Under the pieces are notes generated by a model that saw only the letters and a list, made by a program, of their open reading frames with translations, was not told the DNA's origin and did no database searches. DNA of 64,000 nt from Bog-257 sp963846715. GTDB lineage: Bacteria > Acidobacteriota > Terriglobia > Terriglobales > Acidobacteriaceae. Location: contig CAWJXA010000002.1 of the NCBI GenBank assembly GCA_963846715.1, positions 744,001 through 808,000 of the forward strand, in the 5' to 3' direction. This document shows, in pieces, positions 60,532 to 64,000 of this stretch (position 1 is its first letter; the number at the start of each line of letters is the position of its first letter). Both the position numbers and the translations under genes were made by a program.

Positions 60532-61959
60532 CTACTCCGCCACGAGTTCTGCCACCGGAGCCATGTTCTGGATCATGCACGCTGCGAACTCGCTGGTCTT
60601 CACTTTGGTCGCTCCTTCCAGCATGCGTTCGAAGTCGTAAGTGACTTTCTTCTGCAGTATGGTGCGTTCCATCGACCCTTCAATCAGGCGGGCCGCCTCA
60701 TGCCAGCCCATGAAATCGAACATCATCACCCCGGACAGCATCACGGAGCCAGGATTGATGACATCTCGATCGGCATATTTCGGAGCGGTGCCGTGCGTGG
60801 CTTCGAATATGGCGTGTTGGTCGCCGATGTTGGCGCCCGGCGCGATGCCAAGTCCGCCCACTTGGGCCGCGGCTGCGTCCGAAATGTAATCGCCATTCAG
60901 GTTAGGAGTTGCCAGTACCGCATACTCGTCGGGACGAGTAACAATCTGCTGGAAGATGCTGTCGGCGATACGGTCGTTGATCATCAGCTTCTTCTTCCAC
61001 GCACCCTTACCGTGGGTGGCATGGATACTCTCGATTACGCCCTTCACTTCTTTGTAAAGCGCATCGCGGAAGTCCTGCTGCGCAAATTCCAGGCCGGGCT
61101 CAACCATCTTGGCATTGTCTTCCACGGACAGTCCCGGATTTTTATCGAGGTTATCGATGATCCAGCTCTCCCGCTCGGTGATGACCTGGTCACGGAACTC
61201 CTGCGTGGCCAACTCATAACCCCATTCGCGGAATGCGCCCTCCGTGAACTTCTGGATGTTGCCCTTATGCACCAGGGTGACCGACTTCAGACGATTGACC
61301 AACGCATACTGAATGGCCATACGCACCAGTCGCTTGGTCCCGGTGACGGAGATTGGCTTGATACCGACGCCAGAGTCCTGGCGAATCTTCTTGTTGGTGC
61401 CCGCCAGCATTTCGTTGTTAAGAAAATCGATCAGCTTTTTCGCCTCAGGCGTTCCCTGCTTCCACTCGATGCCGGCGTAAACGTCTTCGGTATTTTCGCG
61501 GTAAATCACAATGTTCATGCGTTCGGGATGCTTTACCGGAGACGGAATGCCCTGGTAGTACTTAACCGGACGAACGCAGGCATAGAGGTCGAGGATTTGC
61601 CGCAAGGCAACGTTGAGCGAACGGATGCCGCCGCCCACCGGGGTCGTCAGTGGACCCTTAATGCCTATCCGCAGCTCGCGAAAAGCCGCCACGGTGTCAT
61701 CGGGCAGCCAGGTCTGGAAGCGGTCCATGGCTTTCTCGCCGGCGAAGACTTCGTACCACGCGACGCGACGCTTGCCGTTATAGGCAATTTCGACTGCGGC
61801 ATCGAATACCCGGACGGACGCTTTCCAGATGTCCCGGCCCGTGCCGTCGCCTTCGATGAAAGGAATGATGGGATTGTCTGGGATGACAAGCTTACCGTTT
61901 TCGTAAGTGATCTTGGTCCCGCCGGAGGGCAAAGGAATTTCATTGTAAGAAGCCGCCAC
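60532..61959 (-). CDS. icd: Isocitrate dehydrogenase, NADP-dependent type
   Basis: A 475-residue beta-decarboxylating dehydrogenase that oxidises isocitrate to 2-oxoglutarate. The start at 61959 lies after CTCGAGG. Motifs: PFIEGDGTGRDIW, IKGPLTTPVGGGIRSLNVALRQ, the phosphate loop YRENTEDVYAGIEW, KGNIQKFTEGAFREWGYEL and the cofactor/metal block YAVLATPNLNGDYISDAAAAQVGGLGIAPGANIG. The length and ENTEDVYAGIE loop mark the type I NADP-IDH. A shorter NAD-type IDH is encoded at 19171-20214, so the organism appears to have both cofactor versions. It is followed by mdh. Confidence 0.95.
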   Translation of the reverse strand: MAASYNEIPLPSGGTKITYENGKLVIPDNPIIPFIEGDGTGRDIWKASVRVFDAAVEIAYNGKRRVAWYEVFAGEKAMDRFQTWLPDDTVAAFRELRIGIKGPLTTPVGGGIRSLNVALRQILDLYACVRPVKYYQGIPSPVKHPERMNIVIYRENTEDVYAGIEWKQGTPEAKKLIDFLNNEMLAGTNKKIRQDSGVGIKPISVTGTKRLVRMAIQYALVNRLKSVTLVHKGNIQKFTEGAFREWGYELATQEFRDQVITERESWIIDNLDKNPGLSVEDNAKMVEPGLEFAQQDFRDALYKEVKGVIESIHATHGKGAWKKKLMINDRIADSIFQQIVTRPDEYAVLATPNLNGDYISDAAAAQVGGLGIAPGANIGDQHAIFEATHGTAPKYADRDVINPGSVMLSGVMMFDFMGWHEAARLIEGSMERTILQKKVTYDFERMLEGATKVKTSEFAACMIQNMAPVAELVAE

Positions 61960-62195
61960 AAGGCACCTCGAGGAGTATGGATATAAAGTAATCGCAAGCT
62001 GCGAACAGCCATGTGTCGGGGCCAGGAAACGCTAGCCGAACCAGCAGCACGCTACAACCAGGTTTTCTTGGGCACCAAAAACGACGCACGGCCCCCACTA
62101 GCCAACCCACCGCGTCCGGATCAGAAAGGCTTACCGGTTTATCCCGAACTCTTTACGTTACCACCGCAGCCAAGGGGCTTCAATGAAATCCCCGC

Positions 62196-64000
62196 TCACG
62201 GCATACCACGTTGGCGGTAGATGGCCCGGGTCTGGCGCAGCACATCAGCCAGTCGCATTTCCGGGTCGAAGCTGTCCTCGGCACGCAGCATTCGCCACAA
62301 CAGTTTCTGGAGGGCCCGATGCGGATGCTCGGCAACCGGCAGCCATTTGCGCGCCCGTCCGGTTACCAGCCGCACCAAGTGCTCGAGAGTACGCAAGAAC
62401 AGCGCGCTTTCCACCAGCCCCCGGTATTCCACAACCTCCAGCAGCTTGTGCCGATGCAGGAGATCCAGGCGCTCCCCAAGATTTCCTGCAAGCCACCGCT
62501 GATGCTTCGCCTGAAGCGAACCCGCCAGATAATCAAGGTCGTAGATTCCGCCCGGACAAGTCTTAAAGTTCGCCGCGGCCTCGCTCCGCTCCAGCCGGGT
62601 ACGAACCTCCTTCAATTCCGGGTCGAAATCAGCTCGACTCGCTATCTCCGCTATTCCGCGGTGGACTGCCTCCAGCACGCGATTACCAACCTCGCGATCG
62701 CCCGCAACATACCGTAGCTTGAGATAGGTCAATGCCTCCCAGGGCTTGGCTTCATCCCGAAAATAGGTGGCCAGTTGCGCGGGAGTGACAACCAGTTCGC
62801 CTTCGCGGCCATGGGGACGCAGTCGCGCATCCACAGGAAAAACGGTTCCATCGAGCGTGTAGGCCGTCAATGCATCCATCATTTCTGTCGCCGCTCGGCG
62901 CGCCTCTTCCTGACCGCAACCGTCCTCGCAAACAAATAAAACATCGGCATCGGATAGAAGATCGCATTCGCGAGCACCCAGCCTTCCCAGCCCCATCACC
63001 GTGAATCCGGTTGGCACTCCGGCGATAGCCAGGGCGGCCTGAATCGCGGCGTCGGCTGCGGCTGTGTTCTCGCTCAGGGAATCGAATACCTCGCGCAACT
63101 GGAACAAGTCGCGAGCGCCTGAAATGAACGTGCGACGGCGATAATGTTGCCGCAAGATGGCGGTCGCTTCGGAACGGTCGATCTTTTCCTGAGCAAGGTA
63201 GGCAAAAACCGGGTCTGTCCCAACCATCTCGTTTCGCGGGCCTTCCTCAAACAGTGTTTCCAGCGGGGGGGTTGAGGGTCCTTCAATTTGAGTCAGCAGG
63301 GAGACTTCCGCCGGATAACGAACCAGAATGTCGGTGAGATACTCACTGAACTCAAAGATGGTTAGCGCCTTGCTCACGGCTTCAGGCGAGCGCAACACCG
63401 CTCCATACCTCTCCGAGGTTGTTCCCGCGGAACTAAGAAAGCGATCGAGATTGCGGCGTGCATGTTGCGACAGTTCGGCACTTCCGGCTATTTCCCGCAG
63501 CCGGGGAGAATCGACCGCCAGCCGCTGCATCATTTGGCTGTAGGAACTCTCCGGCGTAGCTGCAACCCCTGCATGCAAATGAAATTCCTGGGGCGCGATG
63601 CGGTCCTGGTTCTGCTCCTGATAAATAACTCGTTGGTATATCTCCGTTACAGCCGACATGCGCCGTTGCACGTGAGCCAGAAATTCTTCCGGCGTGGGCG
63701 CCGTGGTGCCTTCCCGGGCAAGGCTTCGCGCCAACGCCTCCAACTCCCAACGCGATTCAGGCAGCCGATGCGTCTGCTGGCCGTGCCGCAATTGCAGGCG
63801 GTGCTCCAGGTTACGCAGGAACTCGTAGGCATTGGTGAGGTTGTGGAAGTCTTTGCTGCTGATGTGCTCCTTGTCGTTTAGCTTCTGCAGCGCAAACATC
63901 GTGCCCCGGGAACGCAGCCACGATTCGCTTCCACCGTAAACACGCTGCAGGCATTGCACCAGGAACTCGATATCGCGAATACCGCCACGGTCGATCTTCA
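62196..64000 (-). CDS. glnE: Glutamate-ammonia-ligase adenylyltransferase family protein (GlnE), C-terminal part
   Basis: 601 codons of GlnE, open to the right edge; the true N-terminus is outside. GlnE adenylylates and deadenylylates glutamine synthetase in response to PII. In order: KIDRGGIRDIEFLVQ at the edge (end of the first transferase domain), a helical linker with LEHRLQLRHGQQTHRLP, the second nucleotidyltransferase domain with GFTVMGLGRLGARECDLLSDADVLFV (glycine-rich and DxD-type SDADV) and DARLRPHGREGELVV, and the C-terminal helical bundle with LTYLKLRYVAGDREVG and GIYDLDYLAGSLQAKHQRW. No glutamine synthetase gene is seen. Confidence 0.88.
   Translation of the reverse strand, partial: KIDRGGIRDIEFLVQCLQRVYGGSESWLRSRGTMFALQKLNDKEHISSKDFHNLTNAYEFLRNLEHRLQLRHGQQTHRLPESRWELEALARSLAREGTTAPTPEEFLAHVQRRMSAVTEIYQRVIYQEQNQDRIAPQEFHLHAGVAATPESSYSQMMQRLAVDSPRLREIAGSAELSQHARRNLDRFLSSAGTTSERYGAVLRSPEAVSKALTIFEFSEYLTDILVRYPAEVSLLTQIEGPSTPPLETLFEEGPRNEMVGTDPVFAYLAQEKIDRSEATAILRQHYRRRTFISGARDLFQLREVFDSLSENTAAADAAIQAALAIAGVPTGFTVMGLGRLGARECDLLSDADVLFVCEDGCGQEEARRAATEMMDALTAYTLDGTVFPVDARLRPHGREGELVVTPAQLATYFRDEAKPWEALTYLKLRYVAGDREVGNRVLEAVHRGIAEIASRADFDPELKEVRTRLERSEAAANFKTCPGGIYDLDYLAGSLQAKHQRWLAGNLGERLDLLHRHKLLEVVEYRGLVESALFLRTLEHLVRLVTGRARKWLPVAEHPHRALQKLLWRMLRAEDSFDPEMRLADVLRQTRAIYRQRGMP

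Overview
The window looks like a chromosomal piece of an Acidobacteriota genome (inference, Koribacter/Terriglobia-like). The reasons are moderate-to-high GC, a PEP-CTERM protein, an S46 peptidase, a DUF2911 protein, a NAD-type IDH next to nrdR, a fused transaldolase/glucose-6-phosphate isomerase, a CtaA-CtaB-ABC-CtaM locus and REP-rich intergenic DNA. There are no rRNA or tRNA genes, no CRISPR array and no prophage that I can recognise.

Layout. 1-10 kb (minus strand): patatin (partial), thiolase, PEP-CTERM protein, a UBP-type zinc finger with DUF5996, a DHH phosphoesterase, a zinc-ribbon DUF4870 protein and secA. 10-14.4 kb: a Phd/PIN toxin-antitoxin pair, S46 peptidase and DUF2911 protein. 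14.7-20.2 kb (plus): citrate synthase, cysteine desulfurase, mnmA, nrdR and NAD-type IDH. 20.2-23.4 kb (minus): a HEAT-like exported protein, a second toxin-antitoxin pair and an amidohydrolase. 23.8-34.4 kb: a cytochrome-oxidase assembly locus (ctaA, ctaB, ABC ATPase, ABC permease, DUF420/CtaM). It is interrupted by a pentapeptide-TIR gene, a REP-associated tyrosine transposase (RAYT) with terminal inverted repeats, a REP field, a Cys/His-rich orphan and a large opposite-strand membrane/TPR gene. 34.5-46.9 kb: DinB, an AraC-type regulator fused to an apparently dead RpiB domain, then a divergent sugar operon: GH15 glucoamylase, transketolase, transaldolase-PGI, zwf, HAD phosphatase, gluconokinase. 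46.9-57.8 kb: hpnB, SDR, acyl-CoA ligase, a small exported protein, a LeuA-like synthase with a FAH-family hydrolase, and the dTDP-rhamnose genes rfbC-D-A-B with a divergent glycosyltransferase. 57.9-64 kb (minus): an orphan membrane protein, mdh, icd and glnE (partial).

How genes work together. Glucoamylase releases glucose, and the operon feeds it through PGI and G6PDH into the pentose-phosphate pathway. The divergent RpiB-AraC protein is a natural candidate for the sugar-phosphate-responsive regulator. gltA, two IDH types and mdh cover part of the TCA cycle.

Caveat on quality. At least seven single-base frameshifts break otherwise well-conserved genes: csd, mnmA, the HEAT-like gene, the membrane/TPR gene, tkt, and tal-pgi twice. 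Six are consistent with one extra base and one with a missing base. I think consensus errors in a draft or metagenome assembly are the likeliest cause. Each reading frame is described as seen.
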